Assembly: GCF_003149105.1 (NCBI RefSeq)
Contig: NZ_QGDS01000005.1
Location: forward strand, 230,942 to 294,941
Direction: 5' to 3'
Source of the DNA: Faecalicatena contorta
GTDB lineage: Bacteria; Bacillota; Clostridia; Lachnospirales; Lachnospiraceae
Length of the DNA: 64,000 nt
Part shown: positions 16,544 through 25,070 of the stretch, piece after piece
Numbering within the stretch: the stretch's first letter is position 1
Layout: each line of letters opens with the position of its first letter
Notes under the pieces: generated by a model
Seen by the model: the letters and a program-made list of their open reading frames with translations, nothing else
Told to the model about the DNA's origin: nothing
Database searches by the model: none
Position numbers and translations under genes: made by a program

Positions 16544-17525
16544 ATGATTGCTGTAGGTGTCGATGTATCAAAGCACAAAAGCACAGTTGCTGTTATCAGC
16601 TCTGATGGTGAAATCAGGATGAAACCAACTGACTTCCATCATGACCAGCCAACCCTTAATCAACTTGTTTCTACCTTACTTAGTTTCCACGATGATGTTA
16701 AAATTGTCATGGAAGCTACTGGGCACTACCATAAGCCCATTCTAAAAATATTTCTTGAATCTAATTTATTTGTATCTGTCGTAAACCCTTACATTATTAA
16801 AAAATATTCTGAAAATGATATTCGTAAAGGTAAAACAGATAAAAAGGATGCTATGCGTATTGCCTGGTATGTCTTAGAAAAACACTACTCTATTGTTCCA
16901 TACAATATTACTGACCAAAAATATGATGACCTAAAATATCTTTCAAGACAATACGGACAATGTGTTTCCATGCGTGTTAAAGCCCGTGTGCAGCTTTACA
17001 ATCTTCTTGATAACATCATGCCAGGAATACAAACTATTATTAACTCACGTACCGCTGATCCAGATGATCGATTTACTTAAACAGACAGAGCTTTCCAGTA
17101 ATGCCATTATGCATCAGATGCAGTCCATTGCTTGTACACTCCCCGAATATGACACTGTTCTTTCAATGGGTGGTGTAGGTTTTAAACTTGCACCTATTCT
17201 CATTGGTGAGATTGGAGATGTACGTCGTTTTACAAATGCTCGTGCGCTCAACGCCTTTGCCGGAAATGATGCGCCTCCATTCCAGTCCGGTTTATATGAG
17301 AGTCAAAGTAGACATATTTCCAAAAGAGGCTCTGCTATACTTCGAAAGGCTTGTTATGAAGTTACACAATGTCTCAAAATGCACCAGATGACCGATGACC
17401 CTGTTTACCAATACATACTCAAAAAAGAATCTGAAGGAAAGCCTAAAAATGTTGCTAAAATGGCAGGGGTTAATAAATTCCTACTCATCCATTACGCACA
17501 AGTAATGGAGGTTTATAATCAATAA
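16544..17525 (+). pseudogene. IS110-family transposase, frameshifted with internal deletion
   Basis: The N-terminal frame (16544-17080) starts MIAVGVDVSKHKSTVAV and carries the RuvC-like domain with MEATGHY and KTDKKDA. The C-terminal frame (to 17525) carries MGGVGFKLAPILIGEIGD...KRGSAILRK, the serine-containing Transposase_20 domain. The two halves are in different frames joined near 17060, and about 70 residues normally between them are absent, so the protein is not functional as read. Confidence 0.8.
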
Positions 17526-17680
17526 TTCTGTCTGACTCGTATAGCTTTATTAAGTGCGCCCTTTTTTACTTATCAATTTTCAAAAAACTACTTGACTTTT
17601 ATTAGCAGGGTTTAGTTTAGTTGCAATAAAAAACTACTAACTTAATATTTCATAGTTAGTAGTCCTTATTTGACTAATTG

Positions 17681-18112
17681 TTAATTACGATACTTATATG
17701 TATACCATTTTCCCTCTATATGTTTGGTTTCTCCCTGACCGCTTCCAATCCATCGCCAATAATCTCCGTATTTTATTAAAGGATTAGTGTTACCCTTGTA
17801 TCCCACCGGAACTGAATCCACAGAATAATAAAAACCAAACTCTTTTGAAGAAGGTGCAAGTCCAAACTCAAAAGTTTGAAAAGCAATAACAGGATGGTTT
17901 TCTTTGTATCTGTATCTAATTTCAGAAATACCAGGAATTTGGATTCCATCTGTTTCTCCGGTTTCTAATATAGTTTGAACGGCAGCTTCCACTTCTGATT
18001 TATTTCTATAGTACTTATATTCCGGGTGATCTTGATGGTCTTTTATAATAATTCTCACTACAATAAAAATAATTACTATTAATACAAGAACTATTATCTT
18101 TTTTTTCTTCAT
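17681..18112 (-). CDS. Hypothetical secreted or membrane-anchored protein
   Basis: 143 aa from the ATG at 18112 (GAGGGGGAAC upstream). An N-terminal signal anchor (KKKKIIVLVLIVIIFIVVRI) precedes a globular domain rich in Tyr and Trp (GDYWRWIGSG, GKWYTYKYRN). No family recognised. It is preceded by the same upstream module as the hydrolase gene. Confidence 0.55.
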   Translation of the reverse strand: MKKKKIIVLVLIVIIFIVVRIIIKDHQDHPEYKYYRNKSEVEAAVQTILETGETDGIQIPGISEIRYRYKENHPVIAFQTFEFGLAPSSKEFGFYYSVDSVPVGYKGNTNPLIKYGDYWRWIGSGQGETKHIEGKWYTYKYRN

Positions 18113-18169
18113 AAACGTTCCCCCTCGAATACCAAACTGTTCGAATTTATAACTATACAATATAATAAA

Positions 18170-18221
18170 TTCTACTAACTATCAATATTAAGTTGTCAAT
18201 GTATAATAGGTTAACTAAATT
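18170..18221 (-). promoter_or_regulatory. Upstream module shared with 13804-13855
   Basis: TTCTACTAACTATCAATATT to ACTAAATT. Read on the minus strand it contains TTGACA (in CATTGACAAC). See 13804-13855. Confidence 0.4.
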
Positions 18222-18289
18222 CTAATATAATTGAGTACATCTATTCTGCATTTTATGTCTTTTTCATTGAAGCATAGCAGCTACCATGT

Positions 18290-18445
18290 TATATTCTAAG
18301 CTGCATTTGAGGGGTTATTTCACCTTGCATCGTGATATGACACCACACCCTCAAGTGCATAATTTTCTTTTGTATAGCATTGAAGGGGTTGCTCCTTTTG
18401 TTATCCATTTATGGACACGTATTATAGCCTCTTCAATGCAAAGCT
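18290..18445 (-). ncRNA. Two-hairpin structured element X2
   Basis: GCATTTGAGGG/CCCTCAAGTGC (18303-18313/18348-18358) and GCATTGAAGGGG/CCTCTTCAATGC (18377-18388/18428-18439). Same order and similar loops (GTGGTG.CATAT; GGATAA) as X1, and homology continues past the hairpins (ATAAAATGCAG..ATGTAC on the minus strand). Confidence 0.45.
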
Positions 18446-18497
18446 AGCTGAATTTCAGGTTACTGTTCTTCGTCCTTTATGCCTATTTCTTTTACCG

Positions 18498-18635
18498 CTA
18501 TGTAAAAAATCTCCCATCAATGCAGTATCGAAATCCGATATAATCTTCAACATCTATATTCCCTACGCCTTCTCGTTCAATCTGTTCCAAGGCACCTCTT
18601 ACACGATTTTGCAATAATCTTCTTACATCATTCAT
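18498..18635 (-). CDS. Small hypothetical protein
   Basis: 45 aa from ATG 18635, chosen over upstream starts because GGGGGAGGA lies at good spacing. Sequence MNDVRRLLQNRVRGALEQIE then a short acidic and hydrophobic tail. It overlaps the stop of the HTH gene by 8 bp, so both are one unit. Unknown function. Confidence 0.45.
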   Translation of the reverse strand: MNDVRRLLQNRVRGALEQIEREGVGNIDVEDYIGFRYCIDGRFFT

Positions 18636-18912
18636 GCAATCCATCCTCCCCCTGACAAAGACCAAATTTATTTTCCATCTCTGCAATTCCCTGATTACGG
18701 ATATTTTTTAATGCTTCCGCCCGTTCCAATTCGTCCTCATATTGCGACTGACTTATCTCTTTTAAGTGATGCAGAGCAACATGCATTCTGACACGTTGTA
18801 CTTCACCGGTATTCATTGCCGTGTACAGTCCCTGTCTGGTATATCCCATTACATTAGCCATGTCTTTTATATTCAATCCGAAAGCCGTTGCTAAATCTTT
18901 CAAATCATACAT
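18628..18912 (-). CDS. Helix-turn-helix DNA-binding protein
   Basis: 94 aa. LATAFGLNIKDMANVMGYTR then QGLYTAMN is an XRE-like helix-turn-helix, followed by a charged helix (EDELERAEALKNIRNQG). Probably an element-encoded regulator. Shine-Dalgarno AAAGGCGGTG before ATG 18912. Confidence 0.6.
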   Translation of the reverse strand: MYDLKDLATAFGLNIKDMANVMGYTRQGLYTAMNTGEVQRVRMHVALHHLKEISQSQYEDELERAEALKNIRNQGIAEMENKFGLCQGEDGLHE

Positions 18913-19157
18913 TTACATTTCACCGCCTTTCTGTATCGACCCTTAACGTTTTTATTCATTTCCGTCAAAAGTTAGTTGAACTAAATTCTAATTTAGTAAA
19001 AAATGGATTATTTATTTTGCCCGCGACCAACTCGCGACCATTTTCGCGGCAAACTTTCCCCTCCCATTCTTCCCAATACGAAATCCTTTTCCGACATGGC
19101 TTTTTTCAGATTTTCTTTTCACTCTCTCAAACCCCAGTATTTTCAAGGATTTTTAAG

Positions 19158-19252
19158 CACAAAAAAACACCGTCCCCGACGCTCCAACTCGTCAAAAACA
19201 GTGCCTTGAGTACGCGATTGGGGGTTCGAACCCCAGACACCCTGATTAAGAG
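19158..19252. repeat. att-like copy 3 (within native tRNA-Lys and its terminator)
   Basis: The 95-bp segment shared with 14786-14880; here it continues into the intact tRNA 5' half. Confidence 0.75.
19163..19207 (-). terminator. tRNA-Lys terminator
   Basis: On the minus strand CACTGTTTTTGACG and CGTCGGGGACGGTG form a hairpin (with G-U pairs) followed by seven T, directly after the tRNA 3' end. Confidence 0.65.
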
Positions 19253-19283
19253 TCAGGTGCTCTACCAACTGAGCTAATCGCGC
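19211..19283 (-). tRNA. tRNA-Lys(CTT)
   Basis: 73 nt, no encoded CCA. Acceptor GCGCGAT/ATCGCGT (first pair G-U), D arm GCTCAGTTGGTAGAGC, anticodon stem CCTGA-CTCTTAA-TCAGG with anticodon CTT, T arm TGGGGTTCGAACCCCCA. Its 3' half is repeated at 14786 and, partly, at 12456, marking it as an integration site. Confidence 0.88.
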
Positions 19284-19451
19284 ATACGTTTTTATTCAAT
19301 TAGCGTTGTCTTTAATAAGTAACGCAAGTAATACTATAAATCATACAACCGAAAATTGCAAGCGTTTTTTTACAAATTTTTTAACAATTTTTTACTTTTA
19401 TAAACATTTTAAAAACAAATAACTTCGGAGCTCCTTCTGGGAAAGATTTTT

Positions 19452-19490
19452 CAAAAAAGGGAACTGCCTTTTATCAAGACAGTTCCCTTT
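19452..19490 (-). terminator. Terminator of thioredoxin gene
   Basis: AAGGGAACTG/CAGTTCCCTT stem (19457-19466/19480-19489) followed on the minus strand by six T. Confidence 0.75.
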
Positions 19491-19496
19491 ATATAT

Positions 19497-19808
19497 CTAT
19501 GTCTTAATCATATCCACTAATACATTCTTACTCAGAATTCCACTAGCCGCAGCTACCGGTTTTCCCCATTTGAAAACGACAAATGTGGGGACTACCCCAA
19601 TACCAATTTCTGCTGCCAGAGCTTTATTATCGTCAATATTAATTTGGCATACCTTAACCCTGCCGTCATACTCGTCAGCAAGCTCATCCAGGATACTCTC
19701 CATCATAGCACACTTCCTGCACCATACGGCATAAAATTCAACCAATACGGGCGTTTTCGATTTCAGAACCTCCTGTGGATAACTTTTCGCAGTCACTTTG
19801 ATTTTCAT
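19497..19808 (-). CDS. Thioredoxin-like protein
   Basis: 103 aa thioredoxin fold with the active site WCRKC in YAVWCRKCAMM (normal thioredoxins have WCGPC) and the cis-Pro loop VVPTF. The RK between the cysteines may alter redox potential or partner. A GTG at 19820 is an alternative start; ATG 19808 gives the usual length. A 46-codon frame (19836-19976) lies just upstream on the same strand. Confidence 0.8.
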   Translation of the reverse strand: MKIKVTAKSYPQEVLKSKTPVLVEFYAVWCRKCAMMESILDELADEYDGRVKVCQINIDDNKALAAEIGIGVVPTFVVFKWGKPVAAASGILSKNVLVDMIKT

Positions 19809-19835
19809 AGCAAACACCACATTTCTTCTTAAACT

Positions 19836-19976
19836 CTATTTGCCACAGCGGCTCCCATTATTCAAAATTTCACACACTTCTACAAAAGAACGTTTCAGGC
19901 ACATTATCTTGCGGTTCAAGTCCGGCCTGCAGTACATCTTACGGCAGACATAATCTTTCCAGCTTCTTCTTCTCAT
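19836..19976 (-). CDS. Candidate 46-aa Cys/Arg-rich small protein
   Basis: MRRRSWKDYVCRKMYCRPDL then NRKIMCLKRSFVEVCEILNN and GSRCGK: five cysteines and many basic residues, which looks like a metal-binding or nucleic-acid-binding peptide. TAGGGG is the only weak ribosome site. It could be chance, though the composition is not random-like. Confidence 0.35.
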   Translation of the reverse strand: MRRRSWKDYVCRKMYCRPDLNRKIMCLKRSFVEVCEILNNGSRCGK

Positions 19977-20061
19977 CCATACCCCTATCCGCCTGAGACG
20001 CTGTACCAGGCTTCATCTACTCATAGTTATATTATGATAGATATGAAAAAATGTGACTCCT

Positions 20062-20712
20062 CTATTTTCGAACCGCAATCATCTTATTAATGGGATTTCC
20101 CTTTGAAGAAAATTTCTCCTCATATTCTGTCCTCACGTTGCCTCTGTTAAGCGTTTCATGATGATGCAGGTCATACGTGTATTTGCTGATTGTCCATCCT
20201 GCCTCCTTCGCCTGCCCCAGAGAAAAATTAAACAGCTCTGTATTATCTGTTTTAAATTCAATCTGCCCGCAGGGCTCCAGAATTTCCTCATAGCGCGCCA
20301 GAAATTCCTTGGAAGTCAGCCGCCTCTTTGCATGACGTGCCTTAGGCCACGGGTCCGAAAAATTCAGGTGAATCCGTTCTACTTCATTATGTGAAAAGAC
20401 ATCCCCGATATTTTGAGCATCCATACAGACAAAACGTACATTTTTCAATTCCTTGAACTCTTCCGTATCAAATTTTTCCACAGCCCGCAGCAAGACACTG
20501 GAATACCTTTCTATTCCTATATAATTAATATCCGGATGCATAAGAGCCATGTTTAATATGAAGCCGCCCTTTCCCATACCAATCTCAATGTGTATAGGAT
20601 TTTTATTACTAAACACCTGTCTCCAGCACCCTCTTTGGGCCTCAGGCCTTTTAATCACTGCAGGGTGGGTCTGGATTGTCCCCTCTGCACGTGGAATATT
20701 TCTCAATCTCAT
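20062..20712 (-). CDS. trmB: tRNA (guanine-N7-)-methyltransferase
   Basis: 216 aa. SAM site EIGMGKGGFI, then DPWPKARHAKRRL (substrate and catalytic region) and the C-terminal TEYEEKF signature. Makes m7G46 in tRNA variable loops using S-adenosylmethionine. The size is normal. Single gene, unlinked functionally to its neighbours. Confidence 0.95.
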   Translation of the reverse strand: MRLRNIPRAEGTIQTHPAVIKRPEAQRGCWRQVFSNKNPIHIEIGMGKGGFILNMALMHPDINYIGIERYSSVLLRAVEKFDTEEFKELKNVRFVCMDAQNIGDVFSHNEVERIHLNFSDPWPKARHAKRRLTSKEFLARYEEILEPCGQIEFKTDNTELFNFSLGQAKEAGWTISKYTYDLHHHETLNRGNVRTEYEEKFSSKGNPINKMIAVRK

Positions 20713-20883
20713 ATTTATTACTCCTTTTTATTTCTCTCCCCAAATTATGTTTTATGGTAAGTATAATACAGATTAGCCAAAAATCAATCCTCTTCCTGTG
20801 AAAAAACAAAATATTTTTAAGAAATTTTTTATTATGAAAATGATTCTGGTCTAAACCGGTCGAAATAACGCCCTGTACTCACC

Positions 20884-20911
20884 TTGCTTTTTTTCCGAAA
20901 TGGTGTATGAT
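20884..20911 (+). promoter_or_regulatory. Candidate promoter of V-ATPase operon
   Basis: TTGCTT (20884-20889), 16-bp spacer, TATGAT (20906-20911), 38 bp before the first ATG. Confidence 0.45.
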
Positions 20912-20949
20912 TAAAACAACTACTAATAACAAACTACGGGAGGCTTACT

Positions 20950-21261
20950 ATGGACTCTATTGTGAAGAGGTTATCAGAAATAGAATCTGCTGCCGCTGCC
21001 ATTGTGGACCATGCAGAAGCGCAGAAAGCGGCCCTGGATGAGGAGTACCAGGAGGCACGCCGCAAGTTTGATAAAAAACTGGAAGCAAAAACACAGGACA
21101 GAATTGCAAAAATACGGGATGAATTAGAACGCAGCAAGGCAAAACTTATTGCAAGTCAGGCCGGAACGAACAATGATTTTATCACAGCTCTACAGAAGGA
21201 ATATAATGAAAAACATACGGATTATGCCCGGGAAATCTTAAAACGGATTACAGAGGTGTAG
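20950..21261 (+). CDS. V-type ATP synthase subunit H/G-like (peripheral stalk)
   Basis: 103 aa, almost entirely charged coiled coil (residues about 5-100), rich in Ala, Glu, Lys and Arg. Forms the peripheral stalk with subunit E. Good Shine-Dalgarno GGGAGG. First gene of the operon; the next gene starts 3 bp after its stop. Confidence 0.75.
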   Translation: MDSIVKRLSEIESAAAAIVDHAEAQKAALDEEYQEARRKFDKKLEAKTQDRIAKIRDELERSKAKLIASQAGTNNDFITALQKEYNEKHTDYAREILKRITEV

Positions 21262-21264
21262 CCT

Positions 21265-22311
21265 ATGGGAAATCTGCTTGTTTACAGTGGAATTGTGACT
21301 AAAATCCGCGCTATGGAAGCCCGGCTTTTAAAAGTGGAGCAGTTTGAGGAGATTGCAGGTCTTCACAGTGTACCAGAAGTGTTTACCTATCTGAAGGAGC
21401 ACTCTTCCTATGCTGATGTTTTAGAGGCAATTGACGAAACAAGGCTTCACCGCGGCGATATCGAAAAGATTTTAATTCAATCCTTATATCAGGATTATCA
21501 GAAAATTTTTGCCTTTTGCAATCTGGAACAGCGCAAATTTTTAAAGGTTTATATGAAGCGCTATGAAATTGATTTAATCAATTATTGTTTTCGTATTGTG
21601 ATTAATCATTATGACCAACCCTTTGATTTAGACTATAAAAGACCCTTTTTTGACAAGTATTCCAACATTTCCATTGAGAAGCTTATTACATCAAAAACAA
21701 CGGATGAACTTGTTGAAAACCTGAAAGGTACAGAATACTACTCACCATTGAAGAAGCTTAAGGACAGCCACCCGGTCACCCTATTTGATTACGACCTGGC
21801 TCTGGATTTGTATTATTTTTCTTCTATATGGAAAAGCAGGAAAAAGATGCTGAAAAAGAAGGAATTAGAAATTTTTACCCGTGACTGCGGTTCGGAGATC
21901 GATTTGCTGAACCTGCAATGGATATACCGGGCGAAAAAGTACTATGATATGGCGCCGGCAGACATTTATTCTCTTCTTATTCCCATACACTACAAGATTT
22001 CTACGACTTTAATTAAGGAGCTTGTAGAATCATCTAATATAGAAGAATTTTATTTGTCCATGCAGAAAACATCCTATTCACGTCACTATGATTTTGAGCA
22101 AAATCTGACAATTGAACAGATGTATACAAACTGCCTGCATCACCTTTATACCATAGACAGAAGGCGCAACCCCTATTCCATTGCCACAATTAACACCTAT
22201 TTATTCCTGAAAGAAGAAGAGCTCAGAAAGCTGACGACCGCTATAGAATGTATCCGTTACAGTCTTACACCCAGCGAAACGTTAGCGTACGTTGGAGGTA
22301 TAACGCAATGA
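21265..22311 (+). CDS. ntpC: V-type ATP synthase subunit C
   Basis: 348 aa, all-helical. It begins LLVYSGIVTKIRAMEARLL as in V/A-ATPase C (AC39-like) subunits, which cap the central shaft and dock it on the c-ring. Its stop overlaps the start of subunit I (ATGA). Confidence 0.88.
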   Translation: MGNLLVYSGIVTKIRAMEARLLKVEQFEEIAGLHSVPEVFTYLKEHSSYADVLEAIDETRLHRGDIEKILIQSLYQDYQKIFAFCNLEQRKFLKVYMKRYEIDLINYCFRIVINHYDQPFDLDYKRPFFDKYSNISIEKLITSKTTDELVENLKGTEYYSPLKKLKDSHPVTLFDYDLALDLYYFSSIWKSRKKMLKKKELEIFTRDCGSEIDLLNLQWIYRAKKYYDMAPADIYSLLIPIHYKISTTLIKELVESSNIEEFYLSMQKTSYSRHYDFEQNLTIEQMYTNCLHHLYTIDRRRNPYSIATINTYLFLKEEELRKLTTAIECIRYSLTPSETLAYVGGITQ

Positions 22312-24254
22312 TTGTTAAAATGAAATTCATTAACATCTCCGGCCCTCGGAACGATATAGACCGGGTAACAGATCTCTACCTGTCTCGCTATGAAATTCAG
22401 TTGGAGTCAGCCCTCTCCGAACTAAAGACAATTGATGATCTGAGACCTTTCGTAGAAATAAATCCGTATCGGGATGCTTTAAATAAGGCTATACTATTTG
22501 TAGACTATTTGCAAAATCCAGAAAATATTATACCTGATGATTCCCTTGGCTTGAATGATATGTTTGAAGTTATACGAAAAGCAAATGAAAGCTACATGGA
22601 ATTACAGGAAAAGAAAGAGGAACACAAGAAGAAAATTGACAGTCTGAGAAAAAAACAGCAGACTATTTCTCCCTTCCGTCCCATCGACTGTGAGTTAGGA
22701 CAAGTCTTGAACTATAAGTATATCGCATACCGGTTTGGACGGATTGCGGTAGAATATTACAACAAGATGAACAAGTACCTGATGGATGGCCTCAGCGCTA
22801 TTTTTGTAGAGGGAGAGCGGGATGAAAGCTATGTGTACGGAGCATATTTCGTGTCTCCGGGAGAATCCCAGAAGGTAGATGCGGTGTTCCGTTCCCTTCA
22901 TTTTGAAACAATAAAGCTATCTGACGAATTTCGCAAGACTCCTGCTGAAGAGTATCACAGGCTGGTCCGGGAGATTTACAATGTGACTCAGGAAGTTGAA
23001 GAACTGGATAAAGCTGCCGGAGAAATGCTCCTTACACATGCCCCTCAGCTTATTGCTGCAAGAAACCGGCTGGAAGAGCTTGCCAATAACTTTGATGTCC
23101 GTAAAATGGCCGCTAGGGTTGAAAACCAAAAGGAAGATTATTATATTTTGTGTGGCTGGATGTCAGAAAAGGATATCGAGATGTTTTTACTGGAAGTAGA
23201 AGACGATGACAAAGTCTTTGTAGTAGTAGAGGATATCCCTAATACTTATTTTAGCGAACCTCCCACAAAATTAAAGAATCCTGGGATTTTTAAACCCTTT
23301 GAAATGTTTATCCAGATGTATGGCCTGCCCTCTCATAATGAGATGGATCCCACCATATTTGTGGGGCTGACTTATTCCTTCATATTTGGAGTTATGTTTG
23401 GAGATGTGGGGCAAGGACTCTTACTTCTTATCGGCGGGGGATTAATCTATTGCTTTAAGAAAATTCCTCTGGCAGGAATTATCGCAACAACCGGTATTTT
23501 TTCTATGATTTTTGGGTTTATGTTTGGCAGTGTGTTTGGATTTGAAAATGTCATTCCCCCATTGTGGCTAAGACCTATTGAAAACATGACCATGCTGCCG
23601 TTTATCGGAAAATTAAATACCGTTTTCATTGTATCGGTAGCTTTTGGTATGGGTATCATTCTGATTGCAATGCTCCTGCATATTATCAATGCCATCCGGG
23701 CACGGGATACAGAAAACATCTGGTTCGATTCCAATGGAATTGCCGGATTCATATTTTATCTTTCTGCCGTAGTTACCATTGTGTTATTCATGACCGGCCA
23801 TAAACTTCCAGGAGGGATTGTAATGGCTGTTATGTTTGGTGTACCACTTTTATTTATTTTATTTAAAAAGCCAATCACAAGGAAAATCCAGAAACGTGCA
23901 GATACAATGGAGGGAAGTGCTGGCATGTTTCTCATACAAGGTTTTTTTGAATTGTTTGAGACACTTTTAAGTTACTTTTCCAACACTCTTTCTTTCGTTC
24001 GTATTGGCGCTTTTGCCGTCAGCCATACTGCCATTATGGAAGTGGTACTGCTTCTGTCAGGTGCAGAAAGCGGCTCTCCGAACTGGGCCGGCGTCATATT
24101 TGGTAATCTGTTCGTATGCGGGTTTGAAGGGCTGATTGTGGGAATCCAAGTTCTGCGTCTGGAATATTATGAGATGTTCAGCCGCTTTTACAAAGGAGGA
24201 GGCAGAGCTTTTGAGCCATATACTAAGAAAACGAAAAAAGCAATGAGAAAGTAG
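22308..24254 (+). CDS. ntpI: V-type ATP synthase subunit I (a subunit)
   Basis: 648 aa from the ATG at 22308 preceded by GGAGG (the frame is open to 22248 inside subunit C). A cytosolic N-terminal half with coiled coils (about 60-130, 220-270) is followed by about seven to eight membrane helices. These include FGVMFGDVGQGLLLLIGGG and a segment SFVRIGAFAVSHT that carries the Arg facing the c-ring carboxylate. It provides the ion half-channels. Confidence 0.92.
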   Translation: MIVKMKFINISGPRNDIDRVTDLYLSRYEIQLESALSELKTIDDLRPFVEINPYRDALNKAILFVDYLQNPENIIPDDSLGLNDMFEVIRKANESYMELQEKKEEHKKKIDSLRKKQQTISPFRPIDCELGQVLNYKYIAYRFGRIAVEYYNKMNKYLMDGLSAIFVEGERDESYVYGAYFVSPGESQKVDAVFRSLHFETIKLSDEFRKTPAEEYHRLVREIYNVTQEVEELDKAAGEMLLTHAPQLIAARNRLEELANNFDVRKMAARVENQKEDYYILCGWMSEKDIEMFLLEVEDDDKVFVVVEDIPNTYFSEPPTKLKNPGIFKPFEMFIQMYGLPSHNEMDPTIFVGLTYSFIFGVMFGDVGQGLLLLIGGGLIYCFKKIPLAGIIATTGIFSMIFGFMFGSVFGFENVIPPLWLRPIENMTMLPFIGKLNTVFIVSVAFGMGIILIAMLLHIINAIRARDTENIWFDSNGIAGFIFYLSAVVTIVLFMTGHKLPGGIVMAVMFGVPLLFILFKKPITRKIQKRADTMEGSAGMFLIQGFFELFETLLSYFSNTLSFVRIGAFAVSHTAIMEVVLLLSGAESGSPNWAGVIFGNLFVCGFEGLIVGIQVLRLEYYEMFSRFYKGGGRAFEPYTKKTKKAMRK

Positions 24255-24268
24255 GGAGGACTTTAATT

Positions 24269-24697
24269 ATGACTTTAGCAACAAAAAGTATTTTTATTGC
24301 AGCTTTAATTTTAAGCATTATCATTCCATTTGGATACTATTTAATTGGAGAGAAGAATAAAAAGCGTTACAAAAAAACCATTGGTGTAAATGTATTTTTC
24401 TTCTTCAGTTCTCTCGTTATTGCATCTATTATGATGCTGGGCGGTGAAGTACAGGCAGCCGACGCTGCCGCTGCCGCTTCTACTGCAACAGGACTTGGTT
24501 ATCTCGCTGCCGCTCTGGTTACCGGTTTATCCTGTATCGGCGGAGGTATTGCCGTGGCAAGTGCTTCCAGTGCTGCTCTGGGAGCCCTCACTGAGGATTC
24601 CAGCGTACTTGGTAAGTCCCTCATTTTCGTAGGTCTTGCAGAAGGGGTTTGCCTGTATGGATTAATCATCTCCTTCATGATCTTAGGAAAGCTATAA
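24269..24697 (+). CDS. ntpK: V-type ATP synthase subunit K (c-ring)
   Basis: 142 aa, four membrane helices. The second hairpin is a classical c-subunit hairpin (GLGYLAAALVTGLSCIGGG and LAEGVCLYGLIISF) with the ion-binding Glu in the last helix. The first hairpin lacks a carboxylate, so each protomer probably binds one ion. I cannot decide Na+ versus H+ from the motif. Confidence 0.9.
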   Translation: MTLATKSIFIAALILSIIIPFGYYLIGEKNKKRYKKTIGVNVFFFFSSLVIASIMMLGGEVQAADAAAAASTATGLGYLAAALVTGLSCIGGGIAVASASSAALGALTEDSSVLGKSLIFVGLAEGVCLYGLIISFMILGKL

Positions 24698-24698
24698 T

Positions 24699-25007
24699 AT
24701 GAAAATGTATTTAATCAGTGATAATGTTGACACTTACACAGGAATGCGTCTTGCAGGGATAGACGGTATTGTGGTTCATGAGCGGGAAGAGCTTCATGAA
24801 GCCCTTCAGAAAGTCATGCAGGACAAAAGCATAGGCATTGTTCTCCTCACAGAAAAATTTGGACAGGAATTTCCTGATGTTATCAATGAATTCCGCCTGG
24901 AGCGAAAAATGCCCCTTCTTATTGAGATTCCTGACAGACACGGAACCGGACGTAAAAAAGACTTTATCACATCTTATATTACGGAAGCCATAGGGTTAAA
25001 ACTGTAG
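24699..25007 (+). CDS. ntpG: V-type ATP synthase subunit F
   Basis: 102 aa, Rossmann-like subunit: MKMYLISDNVDTYTGMRLAG, IGIVLLTEKF, PLLIEIPDRHG. It is part of the central rotor and modulates ATPase activity. It starts one base after the subunit K stop. Confidence 0.9.
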   Translation: MKMYLISDNVDTYTGMRLAGIDGIVVHEREELHEALQKVMQDKSIGIVLLTEKFGQEFPDVINEFRLERKMPLLIEIPDRHGTGRKKDFITSYITEAIGLKL

Positions 25008-25070
25008 AGAAAAGTAACTATTCATGGTTCTGAACAGTTACGGCGAAAAATATAAAAGGAGGTACCCCTC

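Larger units (their letters stand above)
16304..17610 (+). mobile_element. IS110-family element, defective copy 2
   Basis: Left end starts TTCGTACTATATAAGAG; noncoding 240 bp with bridge-RNA-like folds; transposase; then about 85 bp up to a TTGACT at 17593-17598 that could be the right-end -35 box. No terminal inverted repeats, as usual for IS110. The right end position is approximate. Confidence 0.7.
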
